Shown piece by piece: positions 17,815 through 26,389 of a DNA stretch of 51,363 nt. Source of the DNA: Candidatus Uhrbacteria bacterium (GTDB taxonomy: Bacteria; Patescibacteriota; Patescibacteriia; UBA9934); NCBI GenBank assembly GCA_943358395.1, contig CALRGY010000004.1, forward strand, positions 1 to 51,363, read 5' to 3'. The position numbers and the translations under genes are program-made. The stretch's first letter is position 1; each line of letters opens with the position of its first letter. The notes below the pieces were generated by a model. It saw only the letters and a program-made list of their open reading frames with translations, had not been told where the DNA came from and searched no databases.

Positions 17815-18957
17815 ATGAATCATCGAATCTATCTCGATCACGCTGCGGCAACGCCCCTTTCATCGGCGGCATGGATGGCGATGGAGCCGGTGTTGATGCA
17901 TGAATGGGGGAACCCCTCGAGCATTCATCGGGAAGGCGTGCGCGCCGCCGATATTTTGCGGAGAGCACATGAATCTCTTGCGATGTGTATCGGCGCACAT
18001 GCCGATGAAATCATCGTCACCTCCGGCGCGACGGAATCGATGAATCTTGCGGTGATGGGGGTGATGAAAGCGGCAGCGCATCATGGAGGTCACGTCGTCA
18101 CGCTTGCCACCGAGCACGCGGCAATGCTTGGCGCACTGCGATCAGCAAATGCAGACACGACGATTCTTCCCGTTGATGAACGTGGTCACGTCTTCACCGA
18201 ATCGATTCTCGATGCACTCCGCGAAGATACCGTGCTGGTTTCCGTGATGACGGCAAATAATGAAATCGGCGTTATTCATGACATTCATGCCATCGGAAAG
18301 GCGATCGATACGTGGCGCAAGAAGCGAGGCTCGGTATATCCACTCTTTCACACCGATGCCAGTCAGGCGTCTAATTACCTTCACATCGATGTCGTGCCGC
18401 TGCACGTCGATCTTCTTACGCTTTCGAGTGCAAAGGTGTATGGGCCCAAAGGGGTGGGCGCGCTGTATCTTCGACGAAATGCGCCGTGGCAATCGGTGTT
18501 TGGCGGGGGAAAGCAAGAGGGCGGTCGCCGGCCAGGCACGGAAAATATTGCTGGCACCGTGGGGTTTGCTGCGGCACTTGCGGAGTCGGTAGCAATGCGC
18601 GAACGAGAATCTGCTCGCCTCCTTATTCTTCGAGAGCGACTCATCGATGGACTCGTAGCGATCGATGGCACAAGGCTCAACGGCGACCGCATTCGTCGTC
18701 TTCCCAATAACGTCAACGCTGCGTTTCCTGATATCGATGCCGAAGAATTGGTGCTTCGTCTCGACGCTATCGGAATCGCGGCATCAACAGGATCGGCGTG
18801 TAAAGGTGGTGCAGAGCCGAGCCATGTGCTGAAGGCGCTGGGACTCGATGCGCAACGCATCAACAGCAGCGCGCGCTTCACCCTCGGCCGATCCACTACA
18901 GAATCCGACATCGATCACGTCATTGCTGCCGTCCGCACCTGCATTCTGGGGAGATGA
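17815..18957 (+). CDS. Cysteine desulfurase (NifS/IscS type)
   Basis: IYLDHAAATPLSSAAW, GNPSSIHREG, TSGATESMN, HTDASQA, SSAKVYGPKGVGALYLRR (PLP Lys), ASTGSACKGG (active Cys). Confidence 0.95.
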   Translation: MNHRIYLDHAAATPLSSAAWMAMEPVLMHEWGNPSSIHREGVRAADILRRAHESLAMCIGAHADEIIVTSGATESMNLAVMGVMKAAAHHGGHVVTLATEHAAMLGALRSANADTTILPVDERGHVFTESILDALREDTVLVSVMTANNEIGVIHDIHAIGKAIDTWRKKRGSVYPLFHTDASQASNYLHIDVVPLHVDLLTLSSAKVYGPKGVGALYLRRNAPWQSVFGGGKQEGGRRPGTENIAGTVGFAAALAESVAMRERESARLLILRERLIDGLVAIDGTRLNGDRIRRLPNNVNAAFPDIDAEELVLRLDAIGIAASTGSACKGGAEPSHVLKALGLDAQRINSSARFTLGRSTTESDIDHVIAAVRTCILGR

Positions 18958-20046
18958 GTTCAACTTCTCAATGCATCACTTTTCCTCCGTTTCAGGCAGG
19001 CAGCGAGCTTCTCATTGGGAGTTAAGAAATTAAGCTTTTTGCGGGGTCTGTTGTTGAGTTTGTTTTCAACCCAAGCAACATGTTCTGGGGTAATCATACT
19101 CATATCCGTGTTCCTCGGGAAATACTCCCGGATGAGTCCATTGAGGTTTTCGACGCCGCCCTTCTGCCATGAGGAATACGTGTCGCAGAAGTAGCTTTTG
19201 ACACCATAGTGTTTTCTGGTGTTTTCATGAAGCACGTTCTCGGTTCCATTATCTCGTGTGGTGGTCTTCCAGATGCTTTTTGGATCTTTTTCTATCTTTG
19301 CTCGGAGCGCCCACTCATGGCTTACGGCTTCTTTGTTCGGCACCTTCGTAATCCGTGCGAGCATAATCTTTCGCTCGTACTGCACTGCGAGACATGGAGA
19401 TTGCCCTGAGAACACCATTGAGTCATCTTCCCAGTGGCCGACCTCGCGTCTTTGGGTGATCTTCTTTGGTCTTTGGTGGACACTTACACGGTTTTCTATC
19501 CGTGTTTGCTGTGGTTTTACGCCACGGCCACGTTTTCTCCTTCGTGTTTGTTTTCTCCGGAGATACGGAATGAGTACTTGGTATTTTCCTTCACCGTTGT
19601 AGATCCAGTCGTAGATCGTTTCGTGACTGACGGAATGTCCACGAAGCCCTCTTGGTGGTCGAATCTTCAGTCGACCGACCACTTCTTCCGGAGACAATCC
19701 TTCGCGAATCCATGCCACAACAAACGCACGAAGTGCGTGATCCCTATCGAGTGTCCGAGGCTTCATGTGCTTCGCACGTTTCTCGGTGAGCTTCTTTGCA
19801 ACAGCGACCATATATCCTCGTTGGGTCATATTCCGCTCAATCTCTCGAGAGACGACGCTTTGGCTCCGACCAATGCTCGTTGCGATAGCGCGGTGACTCT
19901 TTTTATCCAAGATTCCCCGAGCGATAATTTGTCGGTCAATATCCGTTAGCAGTCGTCCACGAGGCATATCCATAGAGTGTCCCAGGAAACGGCCTCACCG
20001 ACCAAGGCAACTGAGGGATGGGAGTGATGCTATGGAACTTGAACTC
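18956..20046. mobile_element. IS30-family insertion sequence with ~24-bp imperfect TIRs
   Basis: Left GAGTTCAACTTCTCAATGCATCAC and right (reverse complement) GAGTTCAAGTTCCATAGCATCAC surround the transposase; no convincing TSD by eye. Confidence 0.8.
18960..19973 (-). CDS. IS30-family transposase
   Basis: N-terminal HTH (HRAIATSIGRSQSVVSREIERN) and DDE region (VGHWEDDSMVF..., TRDNGTENVLHE, FCDTYSSWQKGGVENLNGLIREYFPR). Confidence 0.95.
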   Translation of the reverse strand: MDMPRGRLLTDIDRQIIARGILDKKSHRAIATSIGRSQSVVSREIERNMTQRGYMVAVAKKLTEKRAKHMKPRTLDRDHALRAFVVAWIREGLSPEEVVGRLKIRPPRGLRGHSVSHETIYDWIYNGEGKYQVLIPYLRRKQTRRRKRGRGVKPQQTRIENRVSVHQRPKKITQRREVGHWEDDSMVFSGQSPCLAVQYERKIMLARITKVPNKEAVSHEWALRAKIEKDPKSIWKTTTRDNGTENVLHENTRKHYGVKSYFCDTYSSWQKGGVENLNGLIREYFPRNTDMSMITPEHVAWVENKLNNRPRKKLNFLTPNEKLAACLKRRKSDALRS

Positions 20047-20103
20047 GGGGGATGAATCGCCATGGTCAATAAGTGGTATTTTTGATATTATAGTATCAAT
20101 GGT

Positions 20104-20226
20104 AGAACTTTCTCACTTGAGGCTATTTTCGGTGCGCAAGGAGGAAGGTTCGCGAGACGTACTTCACGGTACGTTGAGCGAATTTCCGACGCAGCAAGCC
20201 GAAAAGAGACCAAATGAGAAAGTTCT
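20104..20226. repeat. ~123-bp palindromic repeat, copy C
   Basis: agaactttctcacttgaggctattttcgg...gacgtacttcacggtacgttg...gaccaaatgagaaagttct; near base-for-base match to reverse complement of copy A. Confidence 0.85.
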
Positions 20227-20257
20227 AAACGTTTTCAATCATCAATCGCGCAATATT

Positions 20258-20512
20258 ATGCTCGATAAGAACGATATTCAGATTATTCGTGACCTTTTTC
20301 AGGAAAACAACGCTATTCTCAAGCGGGAAATTCGCGACGAGATGCATTCGTGCATTGCCGCATCAGAGGTGCGTACAATGGAAAAAATGGAGAAGATGAA
20401 GGAAGAAATTATCGACGGCATCACTGATGTTCTCGATGATTCCATTCTACCTCGACTCGAGGAACATGAGAACGACATTCGGCTTATTAAGCGCCGGCTG
20501 CAACTCGCATAA
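20258..20512 (+). CDS. Small coiled-coil protein (84 aa)
   Basis: MLDKNDIQIIRDLFQENNAILKREIRDEMHSCIAASEVRTMEKMEKMKEEIIDGITDVLDDSILPRLEEHENDIRLIKRRLQLA; ATG 20258 preferred because the longer track ORF runs through repeat copy C. Confidence 0.7.
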   Translation: MLDKNDIQIIRDLFQENNAILKREIRDEMHSCIAASEVRTMEKMEKMKEEIIDGITDVLDDSILPRLEEHENDIRLIKRRLQLA

Positions 20513-20535
20513 CCTTGTTTTTGCTACCTCGTTGT

Positions 20536-20805
20536 ATGAAAATTCGAATTATCGTTGATCCAGATTTGTGTATCGGTGCCGCAAGCTGTGTAACAATTGC
20601 GCCGGACACGTTTATTATGAATATGGAGAATAAGGCAGAAGTGATTGATCACGGCATTATGCCGGATGCGCCAATGTATGAACGGGTCATCGACGTTACG
20701 GAAGATGAAAGGCAAAACATCATTCTTGGCGCACAGTCATGCCCAACGTTAGCGATTACGATTTTCGATGAGGACACCGGATTACAGATCTATCCCACCG
20801 CATAA
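20536..20805 (+). CDS. Ferredoxin, three-Cys type
   Basis: DPDLCIGAASCVTIAPDTF...AQSCPTLAITI: C-x5-C ... CP. Confidence 0.8.
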   Translation: MKIRIIVDPDLCIGAASCVTIAPDTFIMNMENKAEVIDHGIMPDAPMYERVIDVTEDERQNIILGAQSCPTLAITIFDEDTGLQIYPTA

Positions 20806-20806
20806 T

Positions 20807-21985
20807 ATGGAACACGTGATCATTCTTGGCGGAGGCATTGCCGGAACCACTGCAGCCGAGGACATTCGTAAGGGGAATGCGAGTGTTGAAATTACGATCA
20901 TTGAGCAAGAGCATCATCCGTTGTACTCGCGAGTATTGTTGCCGCATTACGTCAAAGGAAAGATTCCGCGTGAAAAAGTCTTCATGAAAACGTGGGAATG
21001 GTACGCGGCACAACGTATCGAAATTATGGCGGGGGTTCGAGTGGACGCGATTGATATTCAAAATCGATTTGTCACGACGAGCGAAGGCAGAGAATTACCA
21101 TTCGATGTGCTCATTCTCGCCGGTGGCGGGGAATTAAATGTGATCGGCGGCGAACCACGTGGCACATCGTATTTACGGGGGATCGATGATGCCGATGAAT
21201 TGATCGGATTGCTGAAAGAAACGGGCATGCGCCATGCAGATGATCGACGTGGCGTGGTGTATGGCGGTGGATTCATCGCCTTGGAATACATGAATATTTT
21301 TCATCATTTTGGAGTGTCGTGCGACGTTGTGATGCGTGGATCTGGGTTTTGGTCATCGGTGCTTTCAGCACATTCGCAGAGTGTTCTCGCAAGGAAAGCG
21401 GTCGACGGCGGGATTGTATTGCACACGAACGAGCCAGAACCAACTATTCTTGGTGATCGCGAGGTGACTGGTGTACGCCTTGCGTCTGGCGCCGAGATTC
21501 CGTGTTCGATTCTCGGTATTGGTATCGGCATGCACCCTGATCGTTCTTTTTATCGCGATTGCGATATTGAAATCAATCACGGCATTGTTGCGAACGAATA
21601 TCTCGAAACACCCCATCCCTCCGTGTATGCCATTGGCGACGGAGCCGAATTTCTTGACGGAAATGTTGGCAGACGTGTGGTGTATGGCAATTGGATGAAT
21701 GCTCAAAGCCAAGGGCGCGCAGTGGCAAAAACAATTCTCGGCGATCGTCAGCCGTTTGCACTTGTATCAAGCTACGCTACCCAACTTTTGGGTATGCACA
21801 TTGTATTTATCGGCGATGTTGATCGCGTAGCGGCACACGAAATCAAACAAGGCACTGCCACAGAAACGGCATCGGTGGAGGAGTTCTATCGGAACGGCAC
21901 CATTGTGGGAGCAATTCTTATCGGTGACATCTCGTCTCGTGCTACTATAACGGCAAGGATTGCATCGAATAGCAAGACCGTATGA
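20807..21985 (+). CDS. FAD-dependent NAD(P)H oxidoreductase (ferredoxin/rubredoxin reductase-like)
   Basis: HVIILGGGIAGTTAAEDIRKGN FAD motif, VVYGGGFIALEYMNIF NAD motif, VYAIGDGAEF. Confidence 0.9.
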   Translation: MEHVIILGGGIAGTTAAEDIRKGNASVEITIIEQEHHPLYSRVLLPHYVKGKIPREKVFMKTWEWYAAQRIEIMAGVRVDAIDIQNRFVTTSEGRELPFDVLILAGGGELNVIGGEPRGTSYLRGIDDADELIGLLKETGMRHADDRRGVVYGGGFIALEYMNIFHHFGVSCDVVMRGSGFWSSVLSAHSQSVLARKAVDGGIVLHTNEPEPTILGDREVTGVRLASGAEIPCSILGIGIGMHPDRSFYRDCDIEINHGIVANEYLETPHPSVYAIGDGAEFLDGNVGRRVVYGNWMNAQSQGRAVAKTILGDRQPFALVSSYATQLLGMHIVFIGDVDRVAAHEIKQGTATETASVEEFYRNGTIVGAILIGDISSRATITARIASNSKTV

Positions 21986-23046
21986 ATCTCGACAGCCATA
22001 AAACGTATGCGGCTCTTGATGGATCAGATATTCGTTTTGGCATTGAGCATTTGCCCGAGCAAATCCGGATTGCGTGGGAAGAAACGCGTGAACTTGAGAT
22101 TCCAGAAGCATTTCGGAAGGCGTCTTCGGTGGTGATTGTGGGCATGGGCGGTTCCGCCTTGGGGCCGCATATGCTGGTTACTACGTTTTTCGATAGGATC
22201 ACCGTTCCTGTAACGTTAGTAAACGGCTATGCGTTGCCTGGGTTCGTCGATAAAAAAACACTCGTTATTCTTTCGAGTTTCTCCGGAACTACCGAGGAAG
22301 TGCTTGCTGCGGGTGACGATGCAATGAAGCGCGGTGCGATGATTTTTGCGATTGATGCTGGTGGCGACTTGGCAAAGCGAGCAAAGAAACATCGTTGGCC
22401 CATGTATCAATTCGATCCGGGTGATTTAGCAAAGCAACCACGGCTTGGAACGGGCTTTTCGTTGGCGGGCATGCTCGGGTTCTTTGAACGAGCAAAGTTT
22501 TTGAAGATTACTGGTGCAGAACTCGACCGCATGCGCATTGCCATGGGGGAGGTGATCGATTCCTGTGCCGTGGATGTTCCCACAAAGGAAAATCCCGCAA
22601 AGCTTGTAGCGAAGTCATTAGCAGAAAGCGCGGTACTCATCATCGCCGCAGAGCATCTCGTTGGCACCGCTCATGTTCTTGCAAACTCCATCAATGAAAC
22701 CGCGAAGCAATTTGCAACATTCTGCGCATTGCCCGAGCTCGACCACCATCTTCTTGAAGGGCTCACGTATCCAAAGACGTTTGCCCGAAAAACCGTCGCA
22801 CTCATCATGCAATCCGATCTGTACAACGCACGCACGCAAAAGCGCGTTGCCGTTACCGCGAAAATGCTCGAAGAACAGGGTTTAGCCGTGGTGGATTACG
22901 TCACAAGCGGCAGCGAACGCCTTGAAGAAGTAGGCGAAGTCCTCCAATTCGGCAGTTTCGTTAGCTATTACTTAGCCATGAAAAACGGCGTAAAGCCAGA
23001 CGAGATTCCGTTTGTCGAGGCGTTTAAGAAGGCGATGGGGAAATAA
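21982..23046 (+). CDS. Bifunctional phosphoglucose/phosphomannose isomerase (SIS domains)
   Basis: SVVIVGMGGSALGPHML, LVILSSFSGTTEEVLAAGDDAMKRGA, FSLAGMLGFFER, NSINETAKQFATFCALPELDHHLLEGL. Confidence 0.9.
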   Translation: MNLDSHKTYAALDGSDIRFGIEHLPEQIRIAWEETRELEIPEAFRKASSVVIVGMGGSALGPHMLVTTFFDRITVPVTLVNGYALPGFVDKKTLVILSSFSGTTEEVLAAGDDAMKRGAMIFAIDAGGDLAKRAKKHRWPMYQFDPGDLAKQPRLGTGFSLAGMLGFFERAKFLKITGAELDRMRIAMGEVIDSCAVDVPTKENPAKLVAKSLAESAVLIIAAEHLVGTAHVLANSINETAKQFATFCALPELDHHLLEGLTYPKTFARKTVALIMQSDLYNARTQKRVAVTAKMLEEQGLAVVDYVTSGSERLEEVGEVLQFGSFVSYYLAMKNGVKPDEIPFVEAFKKAMGK

Positions 23047-23049
23047 TGT

Positions 23050-24252
23050 ATGCCGATGCCGAAGATGTTTGAGAGAGAGGTTCCACCAGTCACCATCGAA
23101 TCCGTTCCCGATCGTGAGAAGCCTGGTGCTCGACAAGAGCGAAGAAAAGAGATCGTGCACGAGAAAATAGTTCAATACGCAGATGCTGTGGTTGAATGCA
23201 TGCGTTGGATTGATTCAGTCACCATAGATACGCCCCGTGAAGAAGTCTTCCGACGTTTGGACGAAATGGTGAAGGGAGTCCCAGATTCCGACAGGAATAC
23301 GATGGGATATGTTCAACGATGGAAGGACGGTAGGCGTGCGGCGTGGGAAAAAGCGCACGCGTATCATGGAGACACAGAGGGTGTGACTCAGTATTTTAAT
23401 AGCGTGTGTTCAGAAATTCCTACGGCACCATTGCGAAAGGATGAGATTGTGAGCATACGTTTTGAGCCGTTCTGTGTAGAGATTGCGCTCACGAATACGG
23501 CATTTAATGCGAGGCAGGCTTTCAGTGGGGACGGAAAGGGTGATATTCGTGGCTGTTCTTTTGGGAGCCTTGGGCTAACGTTTGTTATTGAGGATTGGAG
23601 AGGGATCACGAAATCGAGAAGGATAAATGACCACGAAATCGGTCATCAATTACTTGGTGGCGCACCAATCCATCCATGGGTGAAGCCCGGAGCGAGGTTG
23701 GTAGAAATGATGGGTTGGATTTTTGCCGCACGGGGAGGAGATTCTGGAAGAAAATTAAGCCACGATGAAAAGCTTTCGCTGAAGGCGTGCATGAGATATG
23801 CATTAGAGGGACTGCACGAAGAATTTCTTGCTGAATTTTACGCTATTCTTCAGTCGCCGTATCCGTTGCACGTTAGCCCTCGGTATTGGTCGACTGCGGA
23901 AATGCATGCATTCCATTTTGAAGGGATAGCACGGGAAGGGCGGGGAACACTTTCATTGATTGATGAAGACTACGCAGAGCTCATGTTTCGTGCAGGGCAG
24001 CGGGTACAGAGGCAATTTCAGCGGGCAAAGGCGAGTATGATCGAGGCGTTTGTGGCAGCGCAGAATATGCCATATTCGGACGCACGGCGTTTCGTCGTGG
24101 CAACGGCAGTCGTCATGCCAATCCGTTCCTATCATCACATCTGGGATATTTTAACCGCAAAGTACGGCGTCGACGTCGTTGAAAGCGCCAAGGCCCAGCT
24201 CCTCACCGACGGATTGCCGGAGTTTCCGAGCGAATCCTTGAAAAAGCCGTAG
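23050..24252 (+). CDS. Hypothetical protein with HExxH-type motif (putative metallopeptidase)
   Basis: RRINDHEIGHQLLGGAPIHPW with downstream EGLHEEFLAEFYAIL; no family recognised. Confidence 0.6.
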   Translation: MPMPKMFEREVPPVTIESVPDREKPGARQERRKEIVHEKIVQYADAVVECMRWIDSVTIDTPREEVFRRLDEMVKGVPDSDRNTMGYVQRWKDGRRAAWEKAHAYHGDTEGVTQYFNSVCSEIPTAPLRKDEIVSIRFEPFCVEIALTNTAFNARQAFSGDGKGDIRGCSFGSLGLTFVIEDWRGITKSRRINDHEIGHQLLGGAPIHPWVKPGARLVEMMGWIFAARGGDSGRKLSHDEKLSLKACMRYALEGLHEEFLAEFYAILQSPYPLHVSPRYWSTAEMHAFHFEGIAREGRGTLSLIDEDYAELMFRAGQRVQRQFQRAKASMIEAFVAAQNMPYSDARRFVVATAVVMPIRSYHHIWDILTAKYGVDVVESAKAQLLTDGLPEFPSESLKKP

Positions 24253-24255
24253 AAC

Positions 24256-24290
24256 AAAAACATCTCCCTGGAATTAGGGAGATGTTTTTT
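24256..24290. terminator. Bidirectional terminator between convergent genes
   Basis: aaaaacatctccctggaattagggagatgtttttt. Confidence 0.85.
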
Positions 24291-24912
24291 GTTTGGCGAG
24301 GAATGCTGTGTTCGCGATTGTGTAGAGGGTATTAATGCGGTTCAGATAGCGAAGGGCACGAGTTTGCTCGGCACCGTGAAGTGTTTCGTGAATCGCATTT
24401 CGAATCGCGTTTTCGTTATACAGGCGTTCGAGCTTTCGTCGTCCTGCCTGTATTCGAACGTCTTGCCATGGCTCAAAGGAGTCAATGTACACAACGCTTT
24501 TGTTTGCGGTGTATCCGTAATTTTGTTCGACATTATCAACATGAGCGAATTGCTGGATCGCGCGATGAAGTTCCGGACGATCGCGGTTGAACGCTGGAAC
24601 GCCTGGAGAAACTCTTTCGTGGACCGTTTCAGCTGTTCCTGTTGCTCCGGACGCAAAAAGGATTTTTGGGCTACAGTGCGGAACCAGCAAGAGCATGAGT
24701 TTGTGAAGATAAAATTCTGCCTTGATGTATTCTGGAGTAAGAAGATTGCGCAGTTCTCGTTCTTCTGAGCCGAATCGATCGTGACGCTTTCGTACCAAGC
24801 CTTCTTTGTAGGGATACGTCGATTTAAAACGCCCTTCCTTCTCCATTTTTTCTTTCCCCGGAACATCTTTCGGTGGCATCTCTGGCATAGATACGAAGAT
24901 GCTATTTCGCAT
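24274..24912 (-). CDS. Hypothetical protein with HExxH motif
   Basis: ENAIRNAIHETLHGAEQTRALRYLNRINTLYTIANT; frame chosen over an overlapping alternate frame for composition. Confidence 0.6.
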   Translation of the reverse strand: MRNSIFVSMPEMPPKDVPGKEKMEKEGRFKSTYPYKEGLVRKRHDRFGSEERELRNLLTPEYIKAEFYLHKLMLLLVPHCSPKILFASGATGTAETVHERVSPGVPAFNRDRPELHRAIQQFAHVDNVEQNYGYTANKSVVYIDSFEPWQDVRIQAGRRKLERLYNENAIRNAIHETLHGAEQTRALRYLNRINTLYTIANTAFLAKQKTSP

Positions 24913-25300
24913 TCACATCCGCCTGATGCAAGCCAACGGTGTTGCCTTCGGGGTCGAGGAAGTAGCCTTGCCATGCCATGCCCGCAATGGAGAATTTCGG
25001 CATCGCGATGGTTGCGCCGTGTTCAAGGGCTTTGGCCATGGCGGCGTCGAAGTCGTCGACCACAATGGTGCAGCAGTAGGCGTTGAGTCCGGATGCTGGG
25101 GCTGGTGCTGGGCATGGTCGGTGGATAATCCCACCGTTAATGCCGCCAGCAGAATCCCGTTCTCCCGTCATCACCATCCAATATTCCATTTGTCCGCCTT
25201 CCCATTTTTGAATATCCCATCCAAACACGTCCGTATAAAACTTCACCGCACGTTCCGGATCGTCAGCATGAATCTCGAAATGGGCAACGCGGTTCGGCAT
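24902..25300 (-). CDS. VOC/glyoxalase-family protein
   Basis: MPNRVAHFEIHADDPERAVKFYTDVFGWDIQKWEGGQMEYWMVMTG...GYFLDPEGNTVGLHQ. Confidence 0.9.
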   Translation of the reverse strand: MPNRVAHFEIHADDPERAVKFYTDVFGWDIQKWEGGQMEYWMVMTGERDSAGGINGGIIHRPCPAPAPASGLNAYCCTIVVDDFDAAMAKALEHGATIAMPKFSIAGMAWQGYFLDPEGNTVGLHQADVNAK

Positions 25301-25520
25301 AGGGTGCGGAGAAGAGTGATGGATGAATGATACAATGAATGCACGGTATGGAAAAATCTCCCGCTTTCTGTAAAAGCATGAATCTCCCACAATCTCCTAT
25401 AGTCATAGTATGAGATTACGCCGGCTCCGCTTCACATCGAGGTTTTGTTGTAACTAAGGAGGATCGAGCACCTTGGTCAGGAACGAACAATGCGGTATCA
25501 AAAAACGTAGAGGCGGATCA

Positions 25521-25548
25521 AGAATACAACCCAACAGGGTTGTATTTT
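25521..25548. terminator. Hairpin terminator at the edge of decayed repeat R1
   Basis: agaatacaacccaacagggttgtatttt. Confidence 0.6.
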
Positions 25549-25641
25549 CGTGGCGGTGTCTGTGAGTTTAGTATCAAAATTACGAAAGTGTTTGAAGGGG
25601 TTTCCGATGATGTGTTGGGGCAATTTTGAGGTGTATCGGCT
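25521..25641. repeat. R1: diverged copy of a terminator-linked repeat also at 33894 and 34607
   Basis: Shares terminator position, ggcggtgt, the tttagtatcaaaatt block and caattttgaggtgtatcgg with R2/R3. Confidence 0.45.
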
Positions 25642-25650
25642 GGGATGTTT

Positions 25651-26190
25651 TTAGTCGTACCAAAGTGCAAAAAGCGCAAGATTATACATGACGGCGAAGA
25701 AGGTAAGTAGGATGCAGACGCGCATGGGCCTTGTACTAGGATTCTTTTTCTTTGAAACGATGATGGTGGCGATAATGAAAGCAATGACGAGCCAAACAAT
25801 CTGATTTGTAAATACTCCACTCCACATATCTATTGGCACGGTATCGTTCCCCATCGGAGAGGGTGGTAGTTCGAGTGCCGAAAATGGAAATCCCGCTTTT
25901 GCCACACTTGGCAAGTTCATCGCCCATTGGCGAGTAGCCTCATTCGCTTCTATTGAATGACGTGAAGCGATCCAGGAAAGAAATAATAACCAGTGACCAA
26001 GAGACGCGGTGAGCACCAAGAGCAAGGCTGCTTTAGCCTTACCGTAGTTTTTCGCAATGATCGCGCTGATGGTAAGAACGATGCTAGGTAGTGCGTAAAG
26101 TATCCCGAAACTCGTAAAAAGTCCCATGATGCCGATGGGAATACCCATCACGAGTATAAATGGAGCAGCAAGAATCATTCCAAAATTCAT
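25651..26190 (-). CDS. Multi-pass membrane protein, hypothetical
   Basis: Several hydrophobic segments (ILAAPFILVMGIPIGIMGLFTSFGILYALPSIVLTISAII...). Confidence 0.65.
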   Translation of the reverse strand: MNFGMILAAPFILVMGIPIGIMGLFTSFGILYALPSIVLTISAIIAKNYGKAKAALLLVLTASLGHWLLFLSWIASRHSIEANEATRQWAMNLPSVAKAGFPFSALELPPSPMGNDTVPIDMWSGVFTNQIVWLVIAFIIATIIVSKKKNPSTRPMRVCILLTFFAVMYNLALFALWYD

Positions 26191-26240
26191 ATGGTCAAAT
26201 TTTTATTGAATGGGTGGAGCTTTATGAAATACTAACACAA

Positions 26241-26268
26241 CAAAACAACCCCGCGAAGGGTTGTTTTG
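26241..26268. terminator. Hairpin terminator
   Basis: caaaacaaccccgcgaagggttgttttg. Confidence 0.7.
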
Positions 26269-26269
26269 T

Positions 26270-26357
26270 TGGCGGAGGGAGCGAGATTCGAACTCGCGGA
26301 CCCTTGCGGGTCAGTGGTTTTCAAGACCACCGCACTAGACCGCTATGCGACCCCTCC
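26270..26357 (-). tRNA. tRNA-Ser (UGA), CCA encoded
   Basis: GGAGGGGTCGCATAGCGGTCTAGTGCGGTGGTCTTGAAAACCACTGACCCGCAAGGGTCCGCGAGTTCGAATCTCGCTCCCTCCGCCA; long variable arm, anticodon loop CTTGAAA. Confidence 0.95.
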
Positions 26358-26389
26358 GAGGGGTACGATAGTCGAAAATGAGGTTACGA

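Noticed and set aside
17703-17903. 66-aa ORF
   Set aside because: Runs through palindrome copy B and overlaps the cysteine desulfurase start in another frame.
18953-20049. Target-site duplication for the IS30 element (ggggagat / gggggatg)
   Set aside because: Flanks look similar because both are G-rich, but they do not form an exact duplication at the TIR boundaries I can place.
20018-20257. N-terminal 80 codons of the 164-aa ORF
   Set aside because: Runs from the IS end through palindrome copy C; the real start is more likely ATG 20258.
24342-24974. 210-aa minus-strand ORF overlapping 24274-24912
   Set aside because: Alternate frame, Arg/Cys/Ser-rich; the other frame has better composition and the HETLH motif.
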